A stretch of 64,000 nt of DNA. It comes from Triops longicaudatus (lineage: Eukaryota > Arthropoda > Branchiopoda > Notostraca > Triopsidae). Every line of letters starts with the position of its first letter. The first letter of the stretch is position 1. The position numbers and the translations under genes were made by a program. Below are positions 47,975-62,166 of this stretch, piece by piece. The stretch is taken from NCBI GenBank assembly GCA_022885665.1, contig JAGQDJ010000002.1, positions 310,001-374,000 on the forward strand, written 5' to 3'. The notes under the pieces were generated by a model, which saw only the letters and a list, made by a program, of their open reading frames with translations, made no database searches and had not been told where the DNA came from.

Positions 47975-49356
47975 AAATATTAAAAAATGACTATAAAAAT
48001 ATCGCAGATTGAATTCGATTGTTTAATTTTTTACTTTTCATAAACGCACGATAACTGGATGATCCACTTTGTTAGCTCGTCAAAGAAATTAGTAAATATA
48101 ATTCTCGACCATGCATCGAAAAAATATGTATAATTTTTATCACTTTGTTTGCTGCGCTTGTCTCCCCCTAAAGAAAATGTTCAATAAAAACGCTATGTGT
48201 TTCTCTCGTTGTGAGCTACTTGCCTTAATTTATCCTGAGAAAGTTAAGGTTTTAAAGTAACTTTCTTGTGTTTTAAATGCAGAAATATCTTTCATGTGTT
48301 TCTCCTTTGTCTTCACGCTGCAAGTTTCCCTTTTTCGCAATTTCTAGAACGCCCATGAGTTTTGACGCGTAATGCCACTGTATCTTACAGACACTACCTG
48401 TTTCGAATACAAATAATTTGGGGCATCTTATTGTAAGCGACACATAATGTCAACTTATTGTAACTCACGAATTTTAATTCTTTTACGAGAATACCGCCAA
48501 GAGGATTCTAACTCGTTAGATGGCATTGGCTGTTTACAAAGCGAGAAATATCTGTAAACGTTTGCAGTGCAAGGACAATCACAAAAGGAACAGACTGGAA
48601 GAATTTAAATTCAGTGAATTACCTTTTCCGAGGAAACGAAGTGTTTGATGACGTCGCACAACAGCTTCTGCTTTTGCTTGAAACGCAAAGGAAGTAAGCT
48701 TTTGATTTCTTTTATAATCTGATAATAAGTTTTACAAATTCCATCTGTGATCGTAGATTTACAGCCAGTTCAGAACAGTAAGTTTTTCGAGCAATTGCAT
48801 TTTTAAAGAACAAGCAGGACTATATCTTTAACTGCTCCGTTTTCCTACTCACTAGTAAATATCTGAAAAGTGAGGTAAACGATAAACGTCCCAAAATATC
48901 CCCTATTTTGTAAAATAAAAGCATAAGCTTAGTAGTGATGCGGGAAGTTTGTAGGAAATTAACCCAGGAACTCCTCTGCTTTATTTTTTAAAAAAATTAA
49001 AATTAGGAAGCTATTTCTGGCTCGTCCTGTATAACAAAAGTCTAGCCATGGATTTCTTTTAGATCAACTGTTCATTTCGTAAATATTGCATACATTCTGG
49101 GAAACGGGATCCGTAAAGTCTCGTCTTCATTTTCAAGAAAAGAATTTCACATACATTGACCTGCGTTTTAATACTCAGTGATGCATTGTTTGGATACCTC
49201 CAGCTATACTGTGAAATTTCTCTATGACATACTCCGGTTATAACAAGCAATCATCTATTGTGTTCAAGTCCTTATATCCCGGCGAAATTAAACGCATGTA
49301 TTCTAATCCTAGTTATAAAATACAATTTTCCATCGCCCTGCTTGTGCATTACAGGT

Positions 49357-49381
49357 AAAAAAAAAAAAAAAAAAAAAAAAA
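49357..49381. repeat. A25 homopolymer
   Basis: Twenty-five A in a row, preceded by GGT and followed by TGGGGATAACG. It could be the tail of an old retroposed copy, but no recognisable body precedes it. Confidence 0.6.
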
Positions 49382-50830
49382 TGGGGATAACGCGGTCAAA
49401 TGACACCTGACACTGATACTGTAGCGGAATATTACTGTGATAACAAACAGATCACTAGGAAACATTTCTTTAAAGAGGAAATTTAAAATCAAAGGGCGTG
49501 GATTTAGACGGTTTACGCGTCCTTCTTTTCACGATACCTTGAGAAATCTGCTTTCGTAAATTAAAAACGGAAACATAATGAATATAAATTAGGGTTTCTT
49601 TTCAAGTGAGTTAGTTGGGAATCGTGCAGGTGGTTGAATAGTAAAGGGAGGAGATGGGTGTCAAGACATGATCTGGAATCGAGATTTGGTGTGAATTTAG
49701 CTAGGGTGAGTTGAAATATTCATGGAAAGCCTTTTAACACCGTAACCCTCGTTTGCGGACCTTTCTTGAAGTCGAACTTGTTTGTTGTGGGAGCTGAAGT
49801 TTGCCGGTAACATTAAAAGTACTTGGCCAGGAACGAAGAGTTCGGGGCGTGAGTAGGAAACGCATGACGAACGGTAGCCAGCACCGAATGGGAAGTTGTT
49901 TCACTCTAGCGTTTAACATGGGTTGGCTACCGCCAAGAATTCCCTGGCGACCTTCTCCAGCTCTACCTGCCAGTATGAATTGAACGGAAAGCTTTTCTCG
50001 GGATGGCGGTAAACGCTTTCTGTCATCTACTTGTTGCTAGTCGGTTGGCCAGGGTGCTCTAGTGGAAGATTTAAGGAAAATTAGAAACCGAATGACTCCC
50101 ACAGAACCTTTCTTTCTGGTTTCTACATGCTCCCATGCATATCGATTGGACCTACTTGAGTTTGAACTTGAAACAGGAATAGGAGGACTGCCTAAGTAGG
50201 ACGTAAGCAAGTTTGATAATTTGAGAGTCTACTTCCAAATAGACCTAATGTCCCGCACAAACTTCATGACACGAAGTGGATGTGCAGTAAAATGCCTTAT
50301 TATGACCGTCTTTATTATAAAATCTCCCATATGTCAACCGCTATTTCTTAAGCTTTATTATTTGTTAACAATCTACCTTCCCCACTTTTTTCCTTCAAAA
50401 ATTATTCTTTGTTCAACCGTTATTAGGAGTTTAACTTATAATGCCTCATAAACGAGTATTTAATATCTTAAAATTAGCAATCAAAAACGAAAAAAAATGA
50501 AGTTGATCTTCCTTTATGACCCGCTGGTACACCACACTAGACTTCTCTCGAACATTTCAGTATTAAAATTTTCATTCCGTCTTGTCAATTATCCAACTTG
50601 CTAAACAGCCTCTTATCCCGACTGGTTTACAGAATGGGAGTTCTAGTGTAAATTATTAACCAACCGCATTCTGGTAATTGATGAAGAGTTTCATTGGTCC
50701 GTATTGAAAAATAGAAATAAAAGGAAAAACGAGATTCAGTTTGTAGTGTTTAAAGTACGCTGTTCAGTAAGCAGCCTGCATTAAACGCCAGCAATTGGGA
50801 GTGTAAAATTTGGGTTTCTTCCTTTGAAAA

Positions 50831-51399
50831 CAGAGCTTTAGAACGGAACGGTGGAGCAAAGGGTTTTTCCCCGGAGCCGGAGCAAAAAAAAAAAAATTCT
50901 TGCTCCAGTGCTCCGTTTAGCACGGTGAAAGTCCTCCTATTCGGTCTTGTGTTAGCAAGCCGCCGCTTCAACCTGCCGAAGTTTTAGACATTAGTGGAAA
51001 ATTGGCTACCGCCACCGTTGATAAGGATGAGCATAATGCCTTTGAGTCGTTCTTCTTCTCGTGTCGCAATAGGTCAATGAAGTGAAAAACTCTGCTCGTG
51101 AGGTATATCAGCAGTAAGTCTTCCAACTGAGATGGCGTACGCGGATTCTTTTAAGGTTTGCAGGCGCGATAATCATAAACAGCGCAATAATTTGCGTATA
51201 AAATAAGAAAGAAAGTTGAAATGTAAGTAGACTTGTTATTTTTCCTATTTGTAATTGCTATTTTATTCAATTTAACTAGCCTTGTAGTTAAGCTTAAGTA
51301 TCTCGTTATGGGATATGCCGGAGCAAAGGAGCGGAGCTGGAGCAGACCTGTGATGCCGGAGCGGAGCAACCGAAAAAACTGACGCGCTCCAAACCTCTG
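50831..51399. repeat. hAT-like nonautonomous element (tentative)
   Basis: Left end CAGAGCTTTAGAACGGAACGG and right end, on the other strand, CAGAGGTTTGGAGCGCG, agree at most positions. Both flanks continue into GGAGC / GCTCC words, including GGAGCGGAGC near the right end. Flanking 8-mers TTTGAAAA and ATTAAAAA agree at 6 of 8, compatible with an aged target duplication. No coding capacity. Confidence 0.5.
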
Positions 51400-54300
51400 A
51401 TTAAAAACGACCTTGTTTGCGAAAATGAAGTAGCGGCCTTCCGATCCGCTTCGCGGATAGGCTTCCGTACTGAGCGCAAGCCTTTTTTATTTTATCTTAC
51501 CACGTCACGGCAACGAAAATACGGAAGCGCCAATCTTTCTCGTATCCTTTCAACGCTTTTCTAATCAGATGAGTTGTCTAATAACTCAAGACGCTCTTAG
51601 ACTACCTTGTAACACTTCTCATCCGGACAACCGTATTGAACAGCTTGGCGGCCAGCAGCGCTGTGTTGCAGTCGCCAGCTAAAAGGTTTGGGAGTTTTGC
51701 GAAAATAGAGTTCCATCTGGGCAAAGAGATGAATCTTGTCTCCCGTTTGTTTGGCAGATGTGAAATACAACTAAAATAAGAAACCATCCATTTCCCCTTG
51801 TCTAATCCCCAACTTCTTCTTTCATAATAATAGGAAATTTAATTAAAAGACGAATTAAAGCGGAACTTGATTTATAGCATCGCTGTCCGAAAACTTGCCA
51901 CACGTGCCATCCTTGTCCCTTCGGAGAAAATTTCGCAGGATCTTAATGGGAGACGTAGGTACTCGCAGGTCGTGCCACCCGCCTACCCCCACCCCCGAAC
52001 TTCAGGATGTCTATTTGCAGTGAGGCCTTTGGGTTAGAAGTAGCATCAGGCATTGCCACCGAGCTGAAAAGGTTGATGAGCTCTGATTTACGGCGGGCCG
52101 ATTTGGAAGTTGAAAAGGAGACAAAGATTGGCTTTAGAATGAGCTAATGCTCCAAGCTTACTTGGTATTCTGGATCTTGGTCCGCGTAATACCCAGGTAA
52201 TTGTGTGCGACATTGGAACTTTGTTAATGGGATGGATTCCAAAGTTAGGTAATCTCAACGCGGTTGCTCAAGGAAAGGGCCATAAACTACTTTTCTCGTC
52301 GTCCTGAGCTTCATCATCGAGCCTTTTTGAATTTTTTTTTTTCTAGTTTGAAAGCTACTTCACCAGAAAAAAAAAGGGATGGAAAGTGGGGGAAAGAAAA
52401 AAACTATTTGGGCAAGTTACTAGTGCTAATTATCTCCCATTAAAGCTTAAGTACAAAATTTAATGGCTGTGCCTTCGCTCTTCGCTTCTCGGGTCTCTAA
52501 TGCTAAAAATTAGAACTGCGGGCGCGAAAGAAGAAAATGGAGAGATTAGAGCCACGAAAGGAAATAACGAACCCCATTTCTTCTCTCACGAAGGGAGAAA
52601 AACGAATTACCTGCCAGGATGCCGACAGTGAAATACATGACACCTTTTTACCAAGTGGAGACAATGATCAGCTATCGCTCCGTACGCTTTAAATATGCCA
52701 GTCAAAACAGTATGTGCACATGCCTTTCTTAGGCCATCGGGTACGTGGTACTCCGTGTATAAGCTCTACTCGGTCTGTAATACCAGTCATAAGCTCAGAG
52801 TGAGTAGTAATCAAAGTGAGACTTTGTGCATGTCGTTTGTGTAAGAATACGACTTTCGTCTGTGACCAGTCTTGTTTCACTTCTCTTATGCATGTACCTA
52901 ACCCTTTTCCACCTTAAGCAGATTAAGGAAGGAGACGCGAAGTTTTTCGTTGCTGACCATATTAAATTCGCAGAAATATAGGGCTGGCAAACTGGACTAC
53001 ATGACAAGAGTACACAGAAACGACAAGCCTGCGAAAGGCCTGTGAAGATAACAAAGAAGAAAAAAGGTCTAATTGGCTGAAATGACACTTACATACACGT
53101 TATAATTAATTAGCATCTTTCCTAGTCATAAGCACCTCCTTCTCGCATATTTTCTTATCACAGAGCTTTTTGAAAGCTCGTCGTCTCTGTATACTTTGTG
53201 ACTTAATCCACGCCGGTTTGCCAGCCCCACAGAAATATAGGCGTAGAGAATGTTAGCTGTTTGACCGTGAATATCAAGGATAATAGCGAACGCTTTCTTC
53301 AGTAGCACTAAAACGAAATTTTTTAATTGTGACGGTTTCCAACTATTATGTGCTTATAGATAAAAGTCCGAAAGTTTGATTGGGATCAAATAGGTATCGC
53401 ATACTGAGTCTGTGTTGCGGAATACCGCAGTGTTATAAATCGTGAAGTTCGTCGTTGTCTTCTTAAACTCTTTATGGACCTATTTCCTGGAACTAGAATT
53501 TTTGCAAGAAAATAGTATCGTAAACTCAGCGTCGTATTTTGCAGAATTTCATCAATAATATATTCAGCGCATCAAGCGGAGTTTGGACTCGTGCTTGCTC
53601 TATGGCTAAGTTAGCTACTTTAGTTCAACGTATGTAAGCAAGTATAAGATGCGAAGGAAAAAGCTTCAAACAAATAGCGATAATTTAAGTCTGGTGGATA
53701 ATGTATGCTGCCTTCGATAATATGTTTGGAACGAGCACTTCGAGTCAGGGCCTGTAATCCAAAAATAGAGCGTCAATTGCTGAAGTCTTTAAAAAAGTCT
53801 TCTTTTGTTTCAAAGACAGCAATTGTACGGTGTCAGCACTTGAACAGTGTGACATTTAAAAAAAATGTGTATATTTTAGTGTGGAATTGAAGTTTTCACA
53901 ATTTGCTACATTTGACAGATCTAATGAAAACGATTTTCGAAGTCTGGGTATTTCCGAGTAAAAGCCTATCATGTTGTCACGTGGTATTCCAAGGAACGTG
54001 TGTGAAGTTACTGAGGGTGCCTACATTTCTCTCGACGGAAAGCGCTCAGATTGGAACAAGTTCTTGAGACTACTTTATTAACAATTAGCATCCTAGACGC
54101 TGCAAAACATTTATCTTCTTAGGAATACCCAGCATCCCACATATTTTCTTGGAAACTTTAAGAGCTATTTTGTAGGCTATAGCATTGATTCGCCCTCGAG
54201 AAGAATTCCCGAGAACAAACCGGGGAAAACTTCTTTAGGCGATTTCATTAGTTCAGAGACATCCAGAACGGCAGCAAAATATTATGATTTGAGTGTCAGA

Positions 54301-54784
54301 ATTTAAATTGGGTTATTCTGGACAACAAGACTTTATTGGATTCTGTTTTCTAACTTAGGAAACTTTTGGTTGCGAAAACAAACTTGCGAGCTTGACTCTT
54401 TTTTCCTTCGTCTCAGCCTTTTTGCCCTACCTCCGCTGCTGTTGTTGTCTAACATTTAACCCCAAAAGAAGTCATATAGTTAGTCCTTCCACAAACGCGG
54501 TACACTATGCTCTGTCAGTCAATGTCCTAAGCCTACTATTTGGCTCAGTGAACGATTGTGAATTGCAAAATTCGCAGTAAATTAAAGTTCTGTAGTATGA
54601 AATCACGAGTGTCCGTTTTACCCACGCTTGTAGCTGAAGCGTGACCTGGTGAACTATGCTTTCTCCGGCCTGTGGATACCTGCAGAGGTTGCCTCCATTC
54701 GTTTTTCTTGCTCAGCGAAGCCAGCAGTGACGCCTGTCGCTCGTCTTCAACTTTCTGAAAGGATTTTCGGGTCTTTTCTAATCT

Positions 54785-54790
54785 TTTATT
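54785..54790 (-). promoter_or_regulatory. Polyadenylation signal of the chitin-binding gene
   Basis: AATAAA on the minus strand about 100 bp after the stop at 54892. Confidence 0.5.
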
Positions 54791-54891
54791 GCGCACGACT
54801 TAAAAAATCGTACATAACATAAAACGGGTCTCGTAAATCTTAAAAAGTGTTAACATTCACGAATATTACATAATTTAGAAAACACAGTCAT

Positions 54892-57800
54892 TCAAAAGTA
54901 GGAAAGCCGGCGGGGCGTCAGAAGCTGGGAAGAAAAGGGATCCTGGGCGGTGCTGACGTCCCATTTGCGCGGGACTGCACTTGGCTTCAAAGAATTCGTC
55001 GTAGGCCAGAACGCGTTGGTATCCAACGCCCATACTTGTCTCGCTTTAGGAGTCGTCATCCTCGTCGTCGTTGGTGGGGGTGATGGGGTGGTTGAAAGGG
55101 TCGTTAGCTGTGATGGAGTGGTCGGAATGATGGGTATTACCGACCGGGGCTGCTGCAGGCCATTTCCGTTGTTGTTACCCAGAGACGAAGAAAAAGAAGG
55201 GTTTGACTTCGTGAACCCATTCGCCGGATTTGGCGAAACATCCGGAAGGGAGAAAAATGACTGAACGTGCGACGAAGGGTTAACTACTGACGAAGAAAAT
55301 GTGAGGCCCTGGGGCGACGAGAATTGTGTCATCGGCAACGAAGCGCGAACCCCATTTGAGAGCAAGCTGCTTTTGGGAGACGATGAAACAGATACACTCG
55401 GCCTATTAGGAGTGCTAAATGATGTAGGGTAACTTGGGAAAAACGACGTTGGCCGAGTAATGCTATATGGTGCGACGGAGGGGTTAGAGTGACTGAGGGT
55501 ATTTGTCTGAGGTAAATGTGTGCCCTGAGGGGTTTGGAATGTCATTTTTGGTACCCTCGGGGATAGCACCGAAGGAGGGTGAGCAGTAGGGGCGTTAAGG
55601 AGGGTAGAAGGGTAGAAAGAGGGGTTGGTAGGGTTCGAAGGTTGAGCTGGCTTGCCATGGATTACCTGAGGTGTTGGGGCGAAAGATAGTAAACCAGTTT
55701 GCGAGGTTGGTTGACTTCGGGGAGGGTTGAAGGGCACCTTATTTGGAAAACCAGCCTGGAAGGTAGATGGTGAGTTTGAAGTGTTCAACGGAGACGCAAT
55801 AGGAAAACCGCCTTGGGGATTTAATGAGGAGCCTGAGGAAAGGTTAGGATGAGAAAGCCTGGAGGGTGCACTTGTTGAAAAATCGGGTCGGAAAGACGGT
55901 TGGAAACTGATGGAAGGCATGAGGGGCTCCGTTGAAACACTGGCGGATGGTAAACTCGGAGAAGGGTTGGGAGGCCGGGATTGGAAGGGTGCTTTGGCTA
56001 CAAAGGAGGGCTGAAAGCCTTGGCTTGCATGTACAGATGAACTGAAGGAAACGGAAGAAGAAGGTAAGGAAGGAAAAGGGTTCGAGGGTTGAAAAGAGGA
56101 AGGTTCAGGTTGAAGATTCGAACTGTGCTGCTGGATATGATTTTCGCTGCTAGGCACGGTTGATCCAAAAGAAAATACTTGGCTGGAAATTGTTGGCTTG
56201 GGGGCATTGCTGGTGAGGGTGTTTTGATTCTGGGAAGTTGTAAGAGCTAGAATGGGCGGACCCGCGGAGCTCAAATTTAGTTGGGTTTGTGATCTTTGGT
56301 TTTGAGGATTGGCGGAAGATAGCTCTTGACTGCTTGGAAGAAGGGTGAAGGGCAGTGGAGTTGTCGAGCTCGTTCGGTCTCGTCTCGCTGCGTCTTCCAA
56401 GTTGGCAATCATATTAGGATCGTTAACAAGGAAAATCCATTTATCTCCCCCGACTTTAGTGCTTCGCTGAGAATCCAAATCAGCAATCATGTTAAATAAC
56501 GAGACGGGCTCTGATTTTGGAGCCGGTGTCGTTTGAATCCCCGTTGCATGAAACCGGTTCCCATCTTGTGCTGATGTTGGCGTCGTAAACGAATTAAAAT
56601 CCTCATCCACATGAGCTTTCCCTAACGGAATTTCCGGTACAGGCTCAAAATATGTTGGCTGTTTCGAAGATTTTACGTTCTCGTCTTCATCTGTTGGTTC
56701 CGGCGTATTTGTTGTCGTCGTTGAAAGCGTGCGAGCTCTCGTTATCCGGGGTGTGACTGTGGAGGTGTCGGGAGGGGGCGGTGCGGTCCGGAAGCGTTCA
56801 AACGAAGGTGTGGCTTGCGGAACGGGAGGCGGAGCTTTGGGTACGAACAGATTTTGGTTTAAAGGGTAGAGACTAGGGGCTCTTTCGCAATCGACATTGA
56901 ACCACCAATCGCAGACAAAAAATTTTTGATTAAATAAGGTTCCGTTCGGACACAAGAAGGATGACTTCCGGTCGTCGTGGCAGACATGGAAGACCTGTTA
57001 GGATAAAAAAGAGAAAATAATTATTTTCCCCAGTCTCTGTCCTCTTCTTTGTGTGTGAGGGATTATATTGAAAAGATCGATTTTTATCTATAGCCTCTTT
57101 GAGGAAGACTTGGCTCATTTCACGGTCAAGTGATCAGGCCAATGTCCCAAAGCTTATAAGCTATTAGGTAACGTGCTTAGAGTCCTGTTTTTCGGTGAAA
57201 GCCACAAAAGGACGGGGAAATGAGGCTGGGGACGAAATAGAAAAAGAACGGAGGGCTGGACAGCAGAGATCATCATTACAAGATCCTTCGAAGGTTTTCA
57301 CATAGAAAAGGAATGACAGAGGAGCTATAGAGAACTTCCATTATCGAAGATTTTCTTTCTCAGTGTCTTTTTCGTTCTGTTTTTTTTTTTCTTCATGAAA
57401 GGTAGAGGAGTAACGAAAATCTTGAAAGGAGCACATATAAAAGAGTTTTGATTTGATCCATGTTGCGGATGTAGAGGCTAGCTTCTGGTGCTGACGAAAT
57501 TTCTTTAGGGAGTTTGTTTGGGAAGAAATGACCATTGTGGAGCTTTCGGGGTTGGTAAGGTTGGTGTATGTTTGTAAAAAACCTAGCAAAAGGGCAAAAA
57601 GGGACAGAGAAAGAGGAGGGGTAATCCCTTAGCTTTTCTATGGACTCAGGCAAAAGAAGACAGCCTGAGAATTGGACGGACGACAATATCGATTTCGAAG
57701 TCAAAGGGAGTGTGAGAGTACCCCAGAGTAAGAGCATCAGCATCCGAAAGTCAAAGAAGATGAGGGAGACGAGATTCCTTTTTCATCTTCGGTGTATGCC

Positions 57801-60800
57801 TTTTTTCTGCTTACTTCCGAGTTCTTTGTAAACACACTCTAGGAAAATCACGCTGAACGATTCCATCTTAACGATAGTTTCGCTTGGCATCCAATCGGTG
57901 GGAATACAAAGATCTGGCAGCGATTACGTCGCAATTTACAACCTGACTAAGGATTGGCGAACGTATTGTACATACATGCAGCACAGAGTACAGCACGTCT
58001 ACTTTGTTTGATACATTTATGTTTAATTGCTTCATTATGCAGGTGATTTCGAATCTTAATTCTCAATAAAATAGCTCCTTAAAGTGTCCTCCGCTTTTCC
58101 CAATTCACGACTATCAATGTTTAACGAACGTTTGATTCCTTTTAAATATGGCGAATGTATCTATACTAATTTATGGTACAAAACCTGACAACAGAAAGCA
58201 GGAAACATAAGAGTGTAGTGTCAGTGGAACACAAAAACATCACTGAAGAAAAGTACATAATTTTTGAGTTTTTTATTCTATGCCCTGTACAGAAGTACAA
58301 TATGAACCCAATTTTCTCACAGTTTTGTGTACGATACATAATAGAAAAGTATTGTAAAACGAAAGTAATAATTATTTATAGATTATTCTGACAATATTAA
58401 TATGTGTAATATCTTACAAATAATAGTAGATCGACGTGTTTCGCTTATCGCTGCAGCTCACGACGAATTTCGAATGATAGAAATTTGTGAGTACGTCAAA
58501 TTGTGGAATGAGAAATGCATTATGAATATATGCATAACTTTTGCAGAAGGTCAAATCGACGACATTTTTCTCATTGTTATCTATCTATTATTAATATTTT
58601 GACGAGTTTGATGTTTCGATTTAAATTGAAATAAGCCTGACAGATCGTAGGCCTACTGATAGTGATACATCCAATAACCGTATTTCATATTAATCCTGAA
58701 TCCAGAGGTAAATAATAACGTTGGACAAACAGATTTTTATAAAAGAAGTTCATTCCTGAAAAGGATCTCTTAACAACTTGCACATTTACATGTGAATGAA
58801 TAAGAAATATCTCTTTAGCAACATCCAATTCGTGTCCGACGGTTTGGAAGGTAGATAGGTGGTATTTGAAAGTTGTAAAAAAAAGAGCTTTTTGTCGCTG
58901 TTTCTCAGCAAGGAGAAACTCTACTGGCTTTTAAAGGAAATAACGCATTTGTGTTAGCTCGTGGAGAAAGGGAGTGAGAGAGAAAAATGGAGGGAAAGAT
59001 AGGAAGCATCTTGTTTTGTATACACCACTGCCATATTGCCATACTTGTAATAAAGCTTAATATCGTTGTTTGATGACAAGTCTGAATGCAGCCAAGAGAG
59101 GAAATGACCCTGTCTCGAGAGACGAAGGGAGCAAAATTAAATATCAAATCGTAAAAAGAAGAAGCTAAAAGGAGTTTTTTTCATGTTGTTGAAACTTTTG
59201 TGAATAAACTTGCCAAAAAGGACGAGAAAAACTGAGTTAGGATGTCAAGATTTGGGTTCCTTCTATCATTGTGTTTTACGCATAGGGAGAACAGAGAATT
59301 TATTTAGCAGAAATATGTTTTGAGATACGGACTGGAATCCTGTTGCAGCAATTAATCCATTAAAATTCGTTTAAATTCTTTACTTCAAGGAAAATCCAAA
59401 AGAAGAAAGTAATGAAAGAAATAAACGATGGCATCAGAAAGGAATGGAATGCTGAATTGGGAAGCTGTCTTCTTGAGTTCTGAGGACGAGGTGTACCAGC
59501 AAGTATACCAAGAGAACAGGAGAGACTCGTGAATGATTCAGTATGGTCAGGCGTGAATTTCACAGGAAAATGATACGATAATGCGTGATACAGAAAACGA
59601 ATCTCCGTGGTTTTACGACCTGAGGGATTTTGGGGCAACGTATGAACTGTTTGTGTTAGTCTAGAGCAGGTATCCGAGTCGAAGGACTATTAGAAAATTC
59701 AATAAGCAAATCCGTATGAATGTTCGTAAAGCTTAGATTACTTAAGTCCCTGGTATACACAATCACCTTATGGAAGGATAACATGGAGGATTTTCAGTCA
59801 TAGGACTGTGATAATGATTCAAAAATCAAAGAAACAAAAATAAAATAGATCAAATCTGTTGCATTGGTTTGCCCGGTTTCCTTTTTTTCGTATAATAAAA
59901 GCGTAACAAAAATTTATCTGTAATTACAAATTCAATAAAAGCTTTTTGAAGAAAAACTCAAACTAGCGCACTAAAGATCGCAGACACCAACATCACTGTC
60001 AGAACCGTTTCTTTTTTATCTTTTTTTTTAACCATTTTTACAGTATAATATCTGACGATTTCCCCTATTGTTCCCTCATAGGGGATTTGTGTAGCCTACC
60101 GGGTAAAAATACTACTTGCACGGTTTGTGGCATGTGGCAATACTTCAGTAAATAGATTACAAAACCTTAGGGAATTTGCAATTTGGGAAATGCTTACGGT
60201 AAGAACCGTTGTATGTTTTTTGGAAAATTACTAGTTTTTGTTTTGTTAGCAACGAGGTATGTATTGCTGTGAGGTGCAGAGAAAGTAAAAATCTAAGGAC
60301 ACATGGCACTATGTGTAAATGATGAAAAACTTCATACGAGAGCAAGCTCGGTGGCCTGTCAGGTATATTCATTCTTAATCGCAGATAATGATACTTCGCT
60401 CAGTCGCAGTATCTATTAAATTTTTCGAGCTATTTGATTTGTAACACGTGTACCTCTAAGTTGAGATGGCATGTAGGAAGTGCACAGAATTCCTGATGAG
60501 CTAGGAATGATGCAATCACAAAATTTTTCGACATTTACGAAATAAGGAAGGACAAGCATGTGCCATTTAGAGTCATGAAATTGGTACAGTGTATTAAGTA
60601 TTAACTGCTCTCAATTCCCACGTGATTGAATAGGAATATTCCGTTTTCTAAATTAATTTTTAATACGCTAATCAAATCCATTTGTCCTTATTGCATCAGT
60701 TTATGGTGTAACGAGATATTTGTGACCAAAATTTTAGTTGAGGAGCTATAGAAATCTAAATAACATCTAAACCTAAAAAAAGGATCGTTGGTAAAGACCA

Positions 60801-62166
60801 AAGATTACGAAGTAAAAAACTATGCGTCCTATTTCACTATTCTGTAAACAATAGACGGGAATTACCGTGATAATTGTTGCCTACCTTGAAAGTATCCTTG
60901 TATTTTCATTTATTTAAAATAAAGCATTATAGTATTTATTTAAAAGCGTAGGTAGTAGTCTGTTTAACTAATTTTACACGATGCTTAAGATTCGAAGAGT
61001 GTTGCTCAAATACGAATGTAATGAAAGGGCTCAGCAATAAAGAACTTCTTAAAAACTACAGTTAAAATAATTACAATTATTATTAAGTCCATTAATCATT
61101 ATTATTTTAAATGATACTTCTTTCTCTATCGTACAATTATGTGACAATATTTTTATTGATCTAATAGACTAATATAATAAATATAAAATGACGAGTTCTT
61201 AGGTTACAAAATTAAAATGGTAAATTAGGTCAGTCGTATAACACTAATAATAAATAAAGTGACTGTTCTTGAAGTGCGCCTCTATTAAAAGTAACACTTC
61301 TTTGTTTGTGTGGTTTTGAAATGGATATCACCTAACTAGTTAATACAAAAGAGACAACGAGCTTTGCTCATGCCATTACCAGTTGAAAAAAGAAGTACAC
61401 ATGCTAAAACAAACCCCACCAGCATGTTGTGTCGGAGTGCTAGGACATATGTCATAAGCTAGGAAAACATGTTTTAATTGTCAATTTCTCTCACTTTCTG
61501 TCCATAAAAAAAGCATTAAGTAGGCCTTCTGATCGCTTAGGCTTGTTTAACTTCATTCAGTTAATGTAATTTTGTGCGATCTGTTAGTTTGTATACAAAG
61601 AAAGAGAAATGTTAAAAATTAATGAGTAGCCTGCATTTACAGTTGTAAAAACATAGCATATATAAACGTATCTATTTTCATCTGTTCTTACAAAAATTGC
61701 AACGCCCAGCCGCTAAGTGAAACTTTCTTTGACGTGAAGTTCCTATGTCATTTATAAAAGATTTACAGACAGTTCAATGACACCCATATGGGTATTCTCT
61801 GTTTAGTGTTTCAGATATGATTACGGTAGCGTACAAAGAGGTTTCAAAGAAATGCTGTGACTGGCGAATTGGGAAGGGAGTAAAAGCGAGTTTGAGTAGT
61901 GTACAGTGTTAGCAGCACGTGTATTTTTCAATCCATAATGCAAACGTTACCTGGCATCGTGCTTGGATGTCTGCATAATATCCCGGGTCCTTGTCAACGC
62001 ATTGAAATTCTGTACTGGGAATTGAAGCGAAGAGAGGGTAATCCAAACCGGGATCGCCTGGGATGGAATCTTCCAGTCGGTCTGACTTTACTTGACACCA
62101 AGTCAAGCATAACAACAATACTAAAAAGAATAGAGAAAAAAAACATCTTTCTTTAAAAGCGCGCAT
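54892..62166 (-). CDS. CBM14 chitin-binding, mucin-like secreted protein (CPAP1 type)
   Basis: Two exons, 62166-61951 and 56994-54892, joined in phase 0 across a 5.0-kb intron to give 772 residues. The first exon encodes a signal peptide (hydrophobic stretch about 8-24) and ends inside the chitin-binding domain; the second completes it. The six cysteines are C56, C71, C77, C87, C100 and C108, the peritrophin-A (CBM14) pattern, with the GYYAD, CQVFHVC and CDWWFNVDC motifs typical of arthropod cuticular proteins with one such domain. The remaining 660 residues are rich in Pro, Ser, Thr, Asn and Phe with no further Cys cluster, as in a heavily O-glycosylated extended tail. The protein should bind chitin in cuticle or another apical matrix. 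The ATG follows no competing in-frame start. Another coding exon within the long intron is possible but not required by phase. Confidence 0.92.
56995..61950 (-). other. Intron of the chitin-binding gene
   Basis: About 5 kb, AT-rich, with only short unsupported frames on both strands (for example 57640-57831 plus). No transposon ends or RNA genes were recognised. Confidence 0.6.

Larger units (their letters stand above)
47975..54784. other. Intergenic, no gene recognised
   Basis: About 6.8 kb between SON and the 3' side of the chitin-binding gene. It contains an A25 run at 49357-49381 and one repeat-like unit at 50831-51399. Frames of 60-97 codons on both strands have no family resemblance or splice support. 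Confidence 0.45.

Noticed and set aside
51426..51490. Small hairpin ATCCGC-TTC-GCGGAT followed by a T run
   Set aside because: A 6-bp stem alone is too little for an RNA gene call, and no A/B boxes or conserved structure are visible.
54545..54796. 83-codon Lys/Ser-rich minus-strand frame after the chitin-binding gene
   Set aside because: It contains the probable AATAAA of that gene and lies in its 3' flank; no family match. An extra exon is possible but nothing supports it.
57640..57831. 63-codon plus-strand frame in the chitin-binding gene intron
   Set aside because: Short, no homology recognised, no splice sites that join it to anything.
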